Assembly: GCA_024644745.1 (NCBI GenBank)
Contig: JAHEHF010000023.1
Location: 1 to 39,454, forward strand
Direction of reading: 5' to 3'
Length of the DNA: 39,454 bases
From: Flavobacteriaceae bacterium
GTDB lineage: Bacteria > Bacteroidota > Bacteroidia > Flavobacteriales > Flavobacteriaceae
In this document: positions 8,973 to 16,878 of the stretch, piece after piece
Numbering within the stretch: position 1 is the stretch's first letter
Layout: the number at the start of each line of letters is the position of its first letter
Notes under the pieces: model-generated
The model's database searches: none
Told to the model about the DNA's origin: nothing
What the model saw: the letters and a program-made list of their open reading frames with translations, nothing else
Program-made: the position numbers and the translations under genes

Positions 8973-10034
8973 TTAAACACTAATTTTTTCGGAAAAACTT
9001 TGAATCAGTTTAAATTGATTCTTAGATCTGTCTAAATTATGTTCAGGGTATTTGGTCTTATAATAAATGTTTCCGTTGAGATAATCGGTCAGGAAGCGCA
9101 GGGCCATAATAAAGGTCATGGTCTTGGCCCCAAGGGGGAGGTATTTCTTTTCCAAATCAGTAATTGAAGTACCCACAGTTTCCAGGAATCCGAGGCTGTA
9201 GGCCTCGTAAAGGTCTTTTTTAAAAAATACCCGCTCAAGATCCCTTTCATCTTCTGCAGCTGAATTGCATATTGTCCTGATGGCATCTCCAAAATCGTAA
9301 TGAACAATACCGGGCATCACGGTATCAGTGTCGATGACGCACAGGCCCCTGCCCTGTAAATCGAAAAGCGCATTTGAAATTTTGGTGTCGTTATGCGTCA
9401 CCCTGAGCCTGATCTTGCCCTGTTCCTTCAAATCTTGTAAAATGTGCATCTCGTCTTTTAGCATCCAGGCTTTTTTGATCTCTGAAGCTGACTTTTCAAG
9501 CCTGTCTGCAGAAGCACCTTTCAGCGCAGCCTCAAACTGGGTAAATCGGAAAGACATATCGTGAAATCGGGGAATGGATTCAATTAATTTTGAGGTATCA
9601 AAACCTTCTGTCAGGTTTAAAAACTCCCCGAACAGCTTTCCCCCTTCATAGGCTATGGTTGGGTCATGGACGATGTCAAAAGTTTGGCTTTGATCAATAT
9701 AGATCATGGCGTTCCAGAATTCGCCCTGATCATCTTCAAAATGGTAGACCCCGGAAACTGCTGGGACAAAGGTCAAAATCCTTCTTTGTCTCTCTTTCTC
9801 GTTCATTTCAGGCATTTGTAAATGCAGGTATTGACTTACAAGAACCTTGTTCCTGATCAAACCCGGAACATCTTTGAAAACATCCTTATTGATTTTTTGG
9901 ACCACATACTGAGACCCCTTATTCGTTTTGACCAGATATGTATCGTTGATATGTCCTGAGATAAGCTCTTTAACCTCCTTTATTTCCATTTCGGGAAGAA
10001 ATGCTGCCAATACCTCTTTTCTTTTTTCTAACAT
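8973..10034 (-). CDS. APH-fold sugar kinase (N-acetylhexosamine-kinase-like)
   Basis: A 353-residue cytoplasmic protein of the aminoglycoside-phosphotransferase superfamily. Visible elements are a Gly-containing N-lobe (ELISGHINDTY), a likely ATP-contacting Lys47 (YVVQKIN), a catalytic loop HNDTKISN with Asp216 and Asn221 (the HxDxxxxN pattern), and a metal-binding VIDTDTV (Asp235). No aminoglycoside-resistance signature is seen. The closest functional picture is the anomeric kinase NahK, which phosphorylates N-acetylhexosamines at C1. The gene abuts the nucleotidyltransferase upstream (one base between stop and start) and precedes GH92-GH3. This suggests phosphorylation of a sugar released from glycans, which the neighbour would convert to an NDP-sugar. 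Substrate assignment is inference. Confidence 0.75.
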   Translation of the reverse strand: MLEKRKEVLAAFLPEMEIKEVKELISGHINDTYLVKTNKGSQYVVQKINKDVFKDVPGLIRNKVLVSQYLHLQMPEMNEKERQRRILTFVPAVSGVYHFEDDQGEFWNAMIYIDQSQTFDIVHDPTIAYEGGKLFGEFLNLTEGFDTSKLIESIPRFHDMSFRFTQFEAALKGASADRLEKSASEIKKAWMLKDEMHILQDLKEQGKIRLRVTHNDTKISNALFDLQGRGLCVIDTDTVMPGIVHYDFGDAIRTICNSAAEDERDLERVFFKKDLYEAYSLGFLETVGTSITDLEKKYLPLGAKTMTFIMALRFLTDYLNGNIYYKTKYPEHNLDRSKNQFKLIQSFSEKISV

Positions 10035-10035
10035 T

Positions 10036-10947
10036 TTACCACAAGTGTGTCGGATATACGCCTTTCTGTTTAAGGGCCTGTATCTCTTTTTGGACGAAGG
10101 CCTTGTCCTCTTTGTAAGTCACACCGAACCATCTCGCCCCGGAGGTCAGTACCTTAACTGTTGCCGTTTTATTTTTCAGATAACCATTAACAATAAGGGG
10201 AATAAAGTATTCCGCTTTTAAATTGTCCTTGTTCTCTTCCAGAAAAGTCTTAAATAATGTTTCCGCATAGTCAAAACATCTCGGAGTGAACCCCCAAAAA
10301 TTCATTGACACAACCGTATTTTCACTTATTGGAATCAAATTGTCCTCTTCGTCTTTTCGCATTAACTTTCCATCGATGCTCTCAATATGCGTTCTCTCCA
10401 CAACCTCCATTAAAAAACCGTTTTCATCCACAGTGCATTCCCCTCTTGAAACAAAACCATGCTCCGAAACCGTGTTTTTCAGTAAATAGGCCATCATGCT
10501 GAAATCAAAGGAATTCTTATCAACGGATCTTAAATAAGATGCCATGGCATCAAAGGCCTCCCGGCCATAGAAATCATCTGCATTGATGATCGCAAAATTT
10601 TCCTTTACCGCATCTTTTGCCATCAGCATGGCATGACCCGTTCCCCAGGGTTTCACCCTGTCAGGATTATTAAACTTTTCGGGGACCTTGTCAATTTCCT
10701 GAAATACGTAAGAAACTGCTGCCTTCCCCTTGAGTTTGCTATCGATCTCGGCCCGGAACTCTTTTTCAATACTTTTTCGAATGATAAAAACAAATTTTCC
10801 AAACCCTGCCCGGAGGGCGTCATAAATTGAAAAGTCAATGATCGTGTCCCCTTCAGGGGTAAACGTATCCAACTGTTTTAAGCCTCCGTAACGACTGCCT
10901 ATACCGGCAGCCAGAATCACCAGGGTAGGTTTATTATTTTCCGTCAT
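10036..10947 (-). CDS. Sugar-1-phosphate nucleotidyltransferase
   Basis: About 303 residues from the ATG at 10947. The longer frame begins with TTG at 10965 and adds six weak residues. The nucleotide-binding signature LAAGIGSRYGGLKQ is near the N-terminus and the metal-binding Asp pair is in INADDFYG. The fold is that of UTP- or CTP-dependent sugar-phosphate nucleotidyltransferases (GlmU, GalU and RfbA relatives). It makes an NDP-sugar from NTP and a sugar 1-phosphate. Its stop is one base from the start of the kinase gene, which implies translational coupling and successive reactions. A Bacteroidota -7-like element (TATTTTTG on the minus strand) lies at 10963-10970 and would give a leader of about 10 nt. 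Confidence 0.82.
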   Translation of the reverse strand: MTENNKPTLVILAAGIGSRYGGLKQLDTFTPEGDTIIDFSIYDALRAGFGKFVFIIRKSIEKEFRAEIDSKLKGKAAVSYVFQEIDKVPEKFNNPDRVKPWGTGHAMLMAKDAVKENFAIINADDFYGREAFDAMASYLRSVDKNSFDFSMMAYLLKNTVSEHGFVSRGECTVDENGFLMEVVERTHIESIDGKLMRKDEEDNLIPISENTVVSMNFWGFTPRCFDYAETLFKTFLEENKDNLKAEYFIPLIVNGYLKNKTATVKVLTSGARWFGVTYKEDKAFVQKEIQALKQKGVYPTHLW

Positions 10948-10962
10948 ATCAATTATTTTGAT

Positions 10963-10970
10963 CAAAAATA
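10963..10970 (-). promoter_or_regulatory. Candidate -7 element for the nucleotidyltransferase-kinase operon
   Basis: The minus strand reads TATTTTTG, an exact match to the Bacteroidota TAnnTTTG box. A TTTG occurs at 10997-11000, but 26 bp upstream rather than about 19, so the -33 part is unconvincing. Transcription would start near 10956. Confidence 0.35.
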
Positions 10971-11036
10971 CGTTAAAAAAATCTTTTACATGGTGCCAAA
11001 ACCGTTAATCCTGTAAGGGGGAAATATCATAAGCAT

Positions 11037-11930
11037 TTAACGGCTTCTTTTGAGAATAAAGGAGAGAATCTTGTTCAAAATAGGGTTCCTGTTTGCCGAG
11101 CTCCAGGCCACTGATAAAACGGTGCGCTGCGGGATCTGATTCAGTTCAATGCTTTTGATATTCATGGAGTAGCCCAGGAGCAAGGAGCTGGGAACTATTG
11201 ATATGCCCAGGTTGTTTTCTACCAATCTGAAAATGGTACTGGCATGAACCGTATTATGTGAAATCTGGGGATGAAATCCACTTTGCTCAAATATCTGCAT
11301 CACCTGTGCGTAATAGGCAGGGCTGTATGACTGATCAAAAAGAATGAATGGTTCCTCCCTCAAGGCAGAAAGGTCCTTGAAATTATCCTGGCTCATGGCA
11401 TGTGTTTTTGGAAGTACCAGGGAAAATGTATCTTCAAAGACAGGATGAATTTTCAAGCCTTTAGGAACCTTGTCCAGCCTCACAAATGCCAGGTCAATTT
11501 CCTTCATGAACAAGGCATCTATCTGATCAGGGTTTTCCATTTCCTTCAAATTGTAATGGATGTTCGGATAGTCATCTTTTATCTTTAAAATGAATTCAGG
11601 GATCACATTTTGCATGGCGGATCCTACATAGCCGAAGCTGATCTCGCCTTCTTTGCCCTGGTCTATAAGTTGTGTATGGCTAAAAGTGTGGTCCAGATTC
11701 TTCAGGATCAGCTCGATCTCGTTCTGAAGATACTTTCCGGCTTTGGTCAAATAAACCTTTTTGTTTGACCTTTCAAAAAGCTCCAGGCCCAGTTCCTGCT
11801 CCATCTGCTTGATCTGACGGCTCAGTCCGGGTTGAGAAATGAAGAGCCGGTCGGCTGCCTTTCTGAAATGCAATTCTTCGGCAACTGCCAGAAAATACCT
11901 CAGGTGACGCAATTCAATTTGATTACTCAT
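11037..11930 (-). CDS. LysR-family transcriptional regulator, divergent from hutH
   Basis: About 297 residues from the ATG at 11930. A TTG three codons earlier is the alternative. The N-terminal winged helix-turn-helix is classic LysR: ELRHLRYFLAVAEELHFRKAADRLFISQPGLSRQIKQ (quoted region at residues 5-41 of the protein, split as ELRHLRYFLAVAEELHFRKA and ADRLFISQPGLSRQIKQ). It is followed by the linker helix and a periplasmic-binding-like effector domain (about 90-295). The protein starts 79 bp from hutH in the opposite direction, the standard layout for a LysR regulator and its target. In many other bacteria hut genes are controlled by the GntR-type repressor HutC, so this would be a different control scheme. 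The effector may be histidine or urocanate, which is inferred only from position. Confidence 0.9.
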   Translation of the reverse strand: MSNQIELRHLRYFLAVAEELHFRKAADRLFISQPGLSRQIKQMEQELGLELFERSNKKVYLTKAGKYLQNEIELILKNLDHTFSHTQLIDQGKEGEISFGYVGSAMQNVIPEFILKIKDDYPNIHYNLKEMENPDQIDALFMKEIDLAFVRLDKVPKGLKIHPVFEDTFSLVLPKTHAMSQDNFKDLSALREEPFILFDQSYSPAYYAQVMQIFEQSGFHPQISHNTVHASTIFRLVENNLGISIVPSSLLLGYSMNIKSIELNQIPQRTVLSVAWSSANRNPILNKILSFILKRSR

Positions 11931-11946
11931 AGTTATCAATAATTAA

Positions 11947-11963
11947 TTATAATGGTATTATAA
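11947..11963. promoter_or_regulatory. Candidate LysR operator (perfect dyad)
   Basis: TTATAAT, a 3-base centre (GGT), then ATTATAA: 7-bp perfect inverted arms containing the T-N11-A geometry of LysR sites. Its centre (11955) is about 40 bp upstream of the predicted hutH start point and just downstream of the predicted lysR start point. That position suits activation of hutH and repression of lysR. AT-rich dyads also arise by chance, so this is moderate evidence. Confidence 0.45.
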
Positions 11964-11968
11964 AGCAT

Positions 11969-11999
11969 CAAATATAATCGTAAATTTGATACACGCAAA
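11969..11999 (-). promoter_or_regulatory. lysR promoter (-33/-7, consensus match)
   Basis: On the minus strand TTTG (plus 11996-11999), 19 bp, then TATATTTG (plus 11969-11976) match the Bacteroidota primary-sigma consensus in both elements and spacing. The predicted start is near 11962, giving a leader of about 30 nt to the ATG at 11930. Confidence 0.6.
11981..11988 (+). promoter_or_regulatory. hutH -7 element, overlapping the lysR promoter
   Basis: TAAATTTG matches TAnnTTTG, with transcription expected near 11995 and a leader of about 14 nt to hutH. The position 19 bp upstream (11958-11961) is TTAT rather than TTTG. This suggests an activator-dependent promoter. It lies inside the 31-bp span of the divergent lysR promoter. 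Confidence 0.5.
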
Positions 12000-12008
12000 T
12001 TTAATACT

Positions 12009-13556
12009 ATGTTTAGATACGGATTGGACCAACTTACTGTGGGACAGGCAATTTCAATACTCAATGGAGACTTACAAGGCACTTTGTCAAGCGAAGCTGA
12101 AACAAACATTCGAAAATCCCACGAGGTCGTTTTGAAGACCGCCCTGAAAGATAAGGCCGTCTATGGCATCAATACGGGTTTTGGACCTTTGTGCGATACG
12201 ATCATCTCTAAAAAAGATACCAGTGAATTACAGAGAAAAATTTTATTGAGCCATTCGGTAGGGGTCGGTGCCCCAATTGAAAAGGACCTGGCCAAACTCA
12301 TGATGATCTTAAAAATGCATTCCCTGGCGCAGGGCTATTCAGGGATTTCCATGGAAGTACTGGAAAGGGTCCAGTGGCATATTGAAAATGATATCATCCC
12401 CATGGTGCCTGAACAAGGTTCAGTTGGCGCTTCGGGTGACCTGGCACCATTGTCCCATCTTTTCCTTCCACTTATTGGCGAGGGAAAAGTATTCTATAAA
12501 AACCAAATTGAGAAAACAAAAAATGTCCTTTTAAAAGAGGGTCTGGAACCCTTGAAATTGCATCCGAAAGCAGGACTGGCCTTGATCAACGGTACACAAT
12601 TTATTTTGGCACATGCCGTGATGTGTGTTGATAAACTATACAATTGCCTTTCTCATGCAGATCTCATTGGAAGTTTGATGATCGAAGGACTCATGGGCTC
12701 ACAAATGCCCTTTCACGAGTCACTTCATGCAACGCGGCCGTTTAAAGGAAATATTCATGTGGCGAAAAGAATCAATCAGTTTCTTCAGGATTCCCAAATT
12801 GGCAAATCACACCTCTTTTGCGGTAAGGTACAGGATCCCTATTCGCTCAGATGCATGCCCCAGGTACACGGCAGCTCGAGAAATGCCTGGTTGCATTTAA
12901 AGGAAAGTGTGGAAACCGAGCTTAACTCGGTCACCGACAATCCTGTGATCATTTCTGAGGAACTCATCATCAGCGGAGGAAGTTTTCACGGTCAAACCCT
13001 AGCCCTTCCTTTAGATTATGCCTGTCTGGCTGCTGCCGAAATCGGGAGTATTTCAGACCGCAGGACCTATCTTTCCTTAGAGGGAAAATATGAAGGCACC
13101 CCCCGGTTGCTCATGGAGGATACAGGCCTTAATTCGGGATTCATGATCCTGCAGTATACTTCTGCTGCACTGGTGAGTGAAAACAAAGGATTGTGCTTTC
13201 CCTCAAGTGCCGACAGTATACCAACCTCACTGGGTCAGGAAGATCATGTGAGCATGGGCTCCATAGGTGGCAGAAAAGCACTCCGCGTCATTGACAACCT
13301 GGAAAAGATCCTGGCCATCGAAATGTTATGTGCCGCACAGGCATTTGATTTTAGAAAACCGCTGAAATCAAGTGAGGTACTTGATGACGTTCACAATTCA
13401 ATCCGTGAAATCATAGATTTTGCAACAGAAGACAGGATTTTTTCAACGGATATTAAAAAAGCTGTAAAACTGATCCAGGAAAGAGAATTATTGTCGACTA
13501 CCTCCTTTCATTTTGAAAGCTACAGCGAGTACGATGAATTATTTGAATCCTATTAA
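12009..13556 (+). CDS. hutH: Histidine ammonia-lyase
   Basis: A 515-residue cytoplasmic enzyme that removes ammonia from L-histidine to give trans-urocanate, the first step of histidine breakdown. The Ala-Ser-Gly at 141-143 (GSVGASGDLAPLSH) cyclises to the MIO cofactor. Tyr52 (VYGINTGFG) is the catalytic Tyr, and the Ser-His pair at 81-82 (LLSHSVGVGAP) is the selectivity pair typical of histidine rather than tyrosine or phenylalanine lyases. The length is normal. It starts 79 bp from the divergent LysR gene and is followed after 12 bp by hutU. hutI and hutG or a formiminotransferase are not in the window, so the rest of the pathway must be elsewhere. Confidence 0.95.
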   Translation: MFRYGLDQLTVGQAISILNGDLQGTLSSEAETNIRKSHEVVLKTALKDKAVYGINTGFGPLCDTIISKKDTSELQRKILLSHSVGVGAPIEKDLAKLMMILKMHSLAQGYSGISMEVLERVQWHIENDIIPMVPEQGSVGASGDLAPLSHLFLPLIGEGKVFYKNQIEKTKNVLLKEGLEPLKLHPKAGLALINGTQFILAHAVMCVDKLYNCLSHADLIGSLMIEGLMGSQMPFHESLHATRPFKGNIHVAKRINQFLQDSQIGKSHLFCGKVQDPYSLRCMPQVHGSSRNAWLHLKESVETELNSVTDNPVIISEELIISGGSFHGQTLALPLDYACLAAAEIGSISDRRTYLSLEGKYEGTPRLLMEDTGLNSGFMILQYTSAALVSENKGLCFPSSADSIPTSLGQEDHVSMGSIGGRKALRVIDNLEKILAIEMLCAAQAFDFRKPLKSSEVLDDVHNSIREIIDFATEDRIFSTDIKKAVKLIQERELLSTTSFHFESYSEYDELFESY

Positions 13557-13568
13557 ATCCCCCTTGGC

Positions 13569-15593
13569 ATGATAAAGACAAAAACCGACACAACATTTCA
13601 TCAGGAGATATTACAAGGCATACCGCCCGAACTGCCCGTAAAAAAACCTTATCCTTCAGGGGCCAACAGGGCTCCAAAACGCAAGGATATCCTTTCAGCG
13701 GAAGAAAAAAAACTGGCCATCAGAAATGCCCTGCGCTATTTTCCGGCTTCCTGGCATGAAACCCTCTCTCTGGAGTTCCTGGAAGAACTTAAAAACTTTG
13801 GCAGGATTTACATGTATCGGTTCAAACCGAATTATGATATGTACGCCAGGCCGATTGAGGCCTATCCCGCCAAATGCAAAAAAGCGGCAGCCATCATGCT
13901 CATGATACAGAACAACCTGGATCCTGCTGTTGCCCAGCATCCCGAAGAACTGATCACTTATGGAGGAAATGGTGCCGTCTTTCAAAACTGGGCCCAGTAC
14001 CTGCTTACCATGAAGTACCTGGCCCTCATGACAGAAGAGCAAACCCTGCATATGTATTCGGGCCACCCGATGGGCTTGTTCCCTTCAAATAAAGAGGCGC
14101 CGAGAGTCGTTGTCACCAATGGGATGATGATTCCCAATTATTCAAAACCCGATGACCTTGAAAAATTCAATGCCTTGGGTGTGACACAGTACGGACAGAT
14201 GACTGCCGGGTCGTATATGTATATCGGACCCCAGGGTATTGTTCACGGAACCACCATCACGCTGATGAACGCCTTTCGGAAAATTTTAAAAAAAGGGGAA
14301 ACGGCCGAAGGAAAAGTGTTTTTAACCTCCGGACTGGGAGGCATGAGCGGTGCGCAACCCAAAGCCGGAGATATAACAAGATGCATTACAGTTTGCGCAG
14401 AAGTAAATGAAAAAGCGGCCCGAAAAAGACATGAACAGGGCTGGGCCGGGATTTTGATCGATAAGATGGATGTCCTTGTTCAAAGGGTAAAAAAGGCACA
14501 GCTTGAAAAAGAGGTGATTTCCATAGCCTTTCACGGCAACATTGTAGATGTTTGGGAAAAATTTTATGAAGAAGGCATATTTGTGCACGTAGGGTCTGAT
14601 CAGACCTCCCTGCACAATCCATGGTCCGGAGGGTACTATCCTGCAGGCCTCAGTTTTGAAGCCTCCAATGTCATGATCAGTAAAGACCCTGAACTTTTCA
14701 AGCAAAAAGTTCAGGAATCTTTAAGAAGACAAGCTGCTGCCATCAACAAACACGCTGCAAAGGGCACGTATTTCTTTGATTATGGCAATGCCTTTTTACT
14801 GGAAGCTTCTCGGGCCGGAGCCGATATTATGGATAAAAGCAATCAAAATTTCAGGTATCCGACCTATGTTCAGGATATATTGGGACCCATGTGTTTTGAT
14901 TACGGATTCGGACCTTTCAGATGGGTATGTACTTCCGGAAAACCTGAAGACCTCGACAAATCTGACGCCATTGCCATGAAAGTTTTAAGTGAGATCCGCA
15001 AAACGGCTCCTGATGAGATTCGGCTTCAGATGGATGACAATATCATATGGATCAAAAATGCAAAGAAAAACAAGCTTGTTGTCGGTTCACAGGCACGCAT
15101 TTTATATGCCGATGCGGAAGGCAGGGCAAAAATTGCCTCTGCTTTCAATCAAGCCATCAAAAGTGGTGACATCTCAGGACCCATCGTACTGGGAAGGGAC
15201 CATCATGATGTGAGCGGAACCGATTCTCCGTTCCGGGAAACCAGTAACATACATGACGGAAGCGCTTTTACGGCAGACATGTCTGTTCATAACGTGATCG
15301 GAGACAGTTTCAGAGGGGCCACCTGGGTCTCCATTCACAATGGTGGAGGCGTTGGATGGGGCGAAGTATCAAACGGGGGCTTTGGTTTGGTTCTGGACGG
15401 ATCTGATCGGGCAGAAAGGCAATTGAGATCTTTACTCTTCTATGATGTGAACAATGGTATCGCCAGGAGAAGCTGGGCAAGAAATGAAGAAGCCTTGTTT
15501 GCGATAAAAAGGGAAATGAAAAGGACACCTGACTTGAGCATAACCCTTCCAAACCTGGTTGAACAAGATCTTTTAAACAATCTGGACCTATAA
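13569..15593 (+). CDS. hutU: Urocanate hydratase, long form
   Basis: A 674-residue enzyme that hydrates urocanate to 4-imidazolone-5-propanoate using tightly bound NAD+. The NAD-binding stretch GLGGMSGAQ is at 255-263 and the FRWVCTSG motif carries the conserved Cys454. The classical proteobacterial enzyme has about 555 residues. This one is of the longer type (about 670) seen in animals and many Bacteroidota, with extra sequence N-terminal (about 1-60) and inserted or C-terminal regions. It is translated 12 bp after hutH, clearly in the same operon, and its stop codon runs into a strong palindromic terminator. Confidence 0.95.
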   Translation: MIKTKTDTTFHQEILQGIPPELPVKKPYPSGANRAPKRKDILSAEEKKLAIRNALRYFPASWHETLSLEFLEELKNFGRIYMYRFKPNYDMYARPIEAYPAKCKKAAAIMLMIQNNLDPAVAQHPEELITYGGNGAVFQNWAQYLLTMKYLALMTEEQTLHMYSGHPMGLFPSNKEAPRVVVTNGMMIPNYSKPDDLEKFNALGVTQYGQMTAGSYMYIGPQGIVHGTTITLMNAFRKILKKGETAEGKVFLTSGLGGMSGAQPKAGDITRCITVCAEVNEKAARKRHEQGWAGILIDKMDVLVQRVKKAQLEKEVISIAFHGNIVDVWEKFYEEGIFVHVGSDQTSLHNPWSGGYYPAGLSFEASNVMISKDPELFKQKVQESLRRQAAAINKHAAKGTYFFDYGNAFLLEASRAGADIMDKSNQNFRYPTYVQDILGPMCFDYGFGPFRWVCTSGKPEDLDKSDAIAMKVLSEIRKTAPDEIRLQMDDNIIWIKNAKKNKLVVGSQARILYADAEGRAKIASAFNQAIKSGDISGPIVLGRDHHDVSGTDSPFRETSNIHDGSAFTADMSVHNVIGDSFRGATWVSIHNGGGVGWGEVSNGGFGLVLDGSDRAERQLRSLLFYDVNNGIARRSWARNEEALFAIKREMKRTPDLSITLPNLVEQDLLNNLDL

Positions 15594-15633
15594 TTAAAAA
15601 GCATTCACAACATGTTGTGAATGCTTTTTAATT
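15592..15633. terminator. Bidirectional terminator, 42-bp perfect palindrome
   Basis: All 21 bases from 15592 to 15612 pair with 15613 to 15633. The core is AGCATTCACAAC/GTTGTGAATGCT flanked by A5 and T5, so the RNA hairpin has a U-run when read from either strand. It starts within the last two bases of the hutU stop codon and lies 16 bp before the stop of the convergent redoxin gene, serving both. Confidence 0.9.
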
Positions 15634-15648
15634 CATTTTTTCTGTTTG

Positions 15649-16290
15649 TCATTTCTTAATGGAACAACCAATGGCCCTGGTGCTGGCCACTTCTATCTGT
15701 TGCCCTTGAATTAATGCGTCAACCGCATTTTCCACATATTTGTTCTTCACTGCATCCGGATTTCTCGCACTGTCATCAATCGATCCAATATACCTCACGA
15801 TAAGATCCTCATTTTCTTTGTTCAAGACATATACATGAGGAGTTTTTGATGCCCCGTATTCAGGATAAACACTGAGCTGGTCATCGTATAGGTATGGAAA
15901 AGTAAAGCCCTTTTCCTTGGCCCTTTTTTGCATCAGTTCAAAACTGTCTCCGGGTGATGACTCAGGATTATTAGGATTGATGGCCACCACCGGGAATCCC
16001 AAGGGTTTATATTTTTTATCAAGAGCCATGATCCTGTCTTCATTGGCCACAGAAACCGGGCAAGTATTACAGGTGAAAACTAAAATGAAACCTTTGGCCT
16101 TCTTATAATCAGACAAGGAGACCTGCCTGCCGTCAACATTCTTCAGTTTGAAATCTGAAGCCTTGTCTCCAATACCGTAACTCATGATGATCTTTGAGAC
16201 GCTGGTATCGACTCCTGTAAACGCAAATACCGAAAAAATCGTAAGGAGTGATACCCCCATTAATAAAAGAAAATAATGTTTGTTCTTCAT
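15649..16290 (-). CDS. Exported redoxin/thioredoxin-fold protein
   Basis: A 213-residue protein with an N-terminal hydrophobic segment (about 6-25, signal peptide or anchor) and an AhpC/TSA-like thioredoxin fold. The motif FTCNTCPV gives a CxxC pair at Cys74 and Cys77, and SKTPHVYVL contains the cis-Pro of the fold. Proteins of this group act as thiol reductases or peroxidases outside the cytoplasm. A C-terminal Cys near residue 209 (AIGCSIKK) could form a further disulfide. It is 4 bp downstream of a second thioredoxin-fold lipoprotein, so both are made together. The specific partner is unknown. Confidence 0.8.
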   Translation of the reverse strand: MKNKHYFLLLMGVSLLTIFSVFAFTGVDTSVSKIIMSYGIGDKASDFKLKNVDGRQVSLSDYKKAKGFILVFTCNTCPVSVANEDRIMALDKKYKPLGFPVVAINPNNPESSPGDSFELMQKRAKEKGFTFPYLYDDQLSVYPEYGASKTPHVYVLNKENEDLIVRYIGSIDDSARNPDAVKNKYVENAVDALIQGQQIEVASTRAIGCSIKK

Positions 16291-16294
16291 AATA

Positions 16295-16801
16295 TTATAT
16301 TTTAGTGAACTTAATAATTTCCTCGTTCAAGGATTTCCGGGTAAAAGACCCTTCATAGAATGCTTTTTTTGATTTGTTGAAGATCAGGGTGGCCGGTATG
16401 GCCCCTGACCAGCCTTCATCAACTTTTGGGATCCATTCATTTTCGTAGGGATCATCCAATAATACGACCTGAGCCTTTAAATTTCTTTTTTTAACAAATG
16501 GCTTGAGCTGGCTTTCCAGTTTATCAGGAAAATCGAGGCTGACAAGAATTACTTTGATGCTTTCGCTGTGTTCAGCCTGCAACCCTTCAAAATAAGGGAG
16601 TTCTTCGATACAGGGTTTGCACCAGGTTGCCCAAAAATTAATGACATAGGTTTTGTCATCCTCTGTATGCAACAGGGGCTCAAATTCCGAAAAATCATAA
16701 ACTTCTATTTCCTTGTTTTCATTCAGGGCTTCTTTTCCGCCGCTTTTTTCCCTACAGGAAATCAAGGTAAAAAGACCCAGAACAACGATCAAGTACTTCA
16801 T
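16295..16801 (-). CDS. TlpA-like thiol-disulfide lipoprotein
   Basis: A 168-residue protein with lipobox Cys16 (LISC) and a TlpA/ResA-type thioredoxin domain. The active site is WATWCKPC (Cys61, Cys64) and the cis-Pro loop is in SGAIPATLIF. It is expected to face the periplasm, reducing or isomerising disulfides or delivering electrons to the downstream redoxin. A -7-like box (TAAATTTG on the minus strand, 16823-16830) would start transcription about 15 nt before the ATG, without a clear -33 element. Confidence 0.85.
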   Translation of the reverse strand: MKYLIVVLGLFTLISCREKSGGKEALNENKEIEVYDFSEFEPLLHTEDDKTYVINFWATWCKPCIEELPYFEGLQAEHSESIKVILVSLDFPDKLESQLKPFVKKRNLKAQVVLLDDPYENEWIPKVDEGWSGAIPATLIFNKSKKAFYEGSFTRKSLNEEIIKFTKI

Positions 16802-16878
16802 TTCATTTTAAATTGGCTCTAACAAATTTAAATAATGAATGGTCGCCTTCTGACTGTATTTCGAATTTTATCAAAACT

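Noticed and set aside
8973-10034. Kinase as an aminoglycoside-resistance gene
   Set aside because: The APH fold is shared by many sugar and choline kinases. The coupling to a nucleotidyltransferase and glycosidases favours a metabolic role.
10948-10965. TTG start for the nucleotidyltransferase (six extra residues)
   Set aside because: The ATG at 10947 directly precedes the conserved fold, and the TTG overlaps the predicted -7 promoter box.
14322-14705. 127-codon minus-strand open frame inside hutU
   Set aside because: Antisense to conserved hutU coding sequence, with low-complexity aromatic translation and no promoter or start context.
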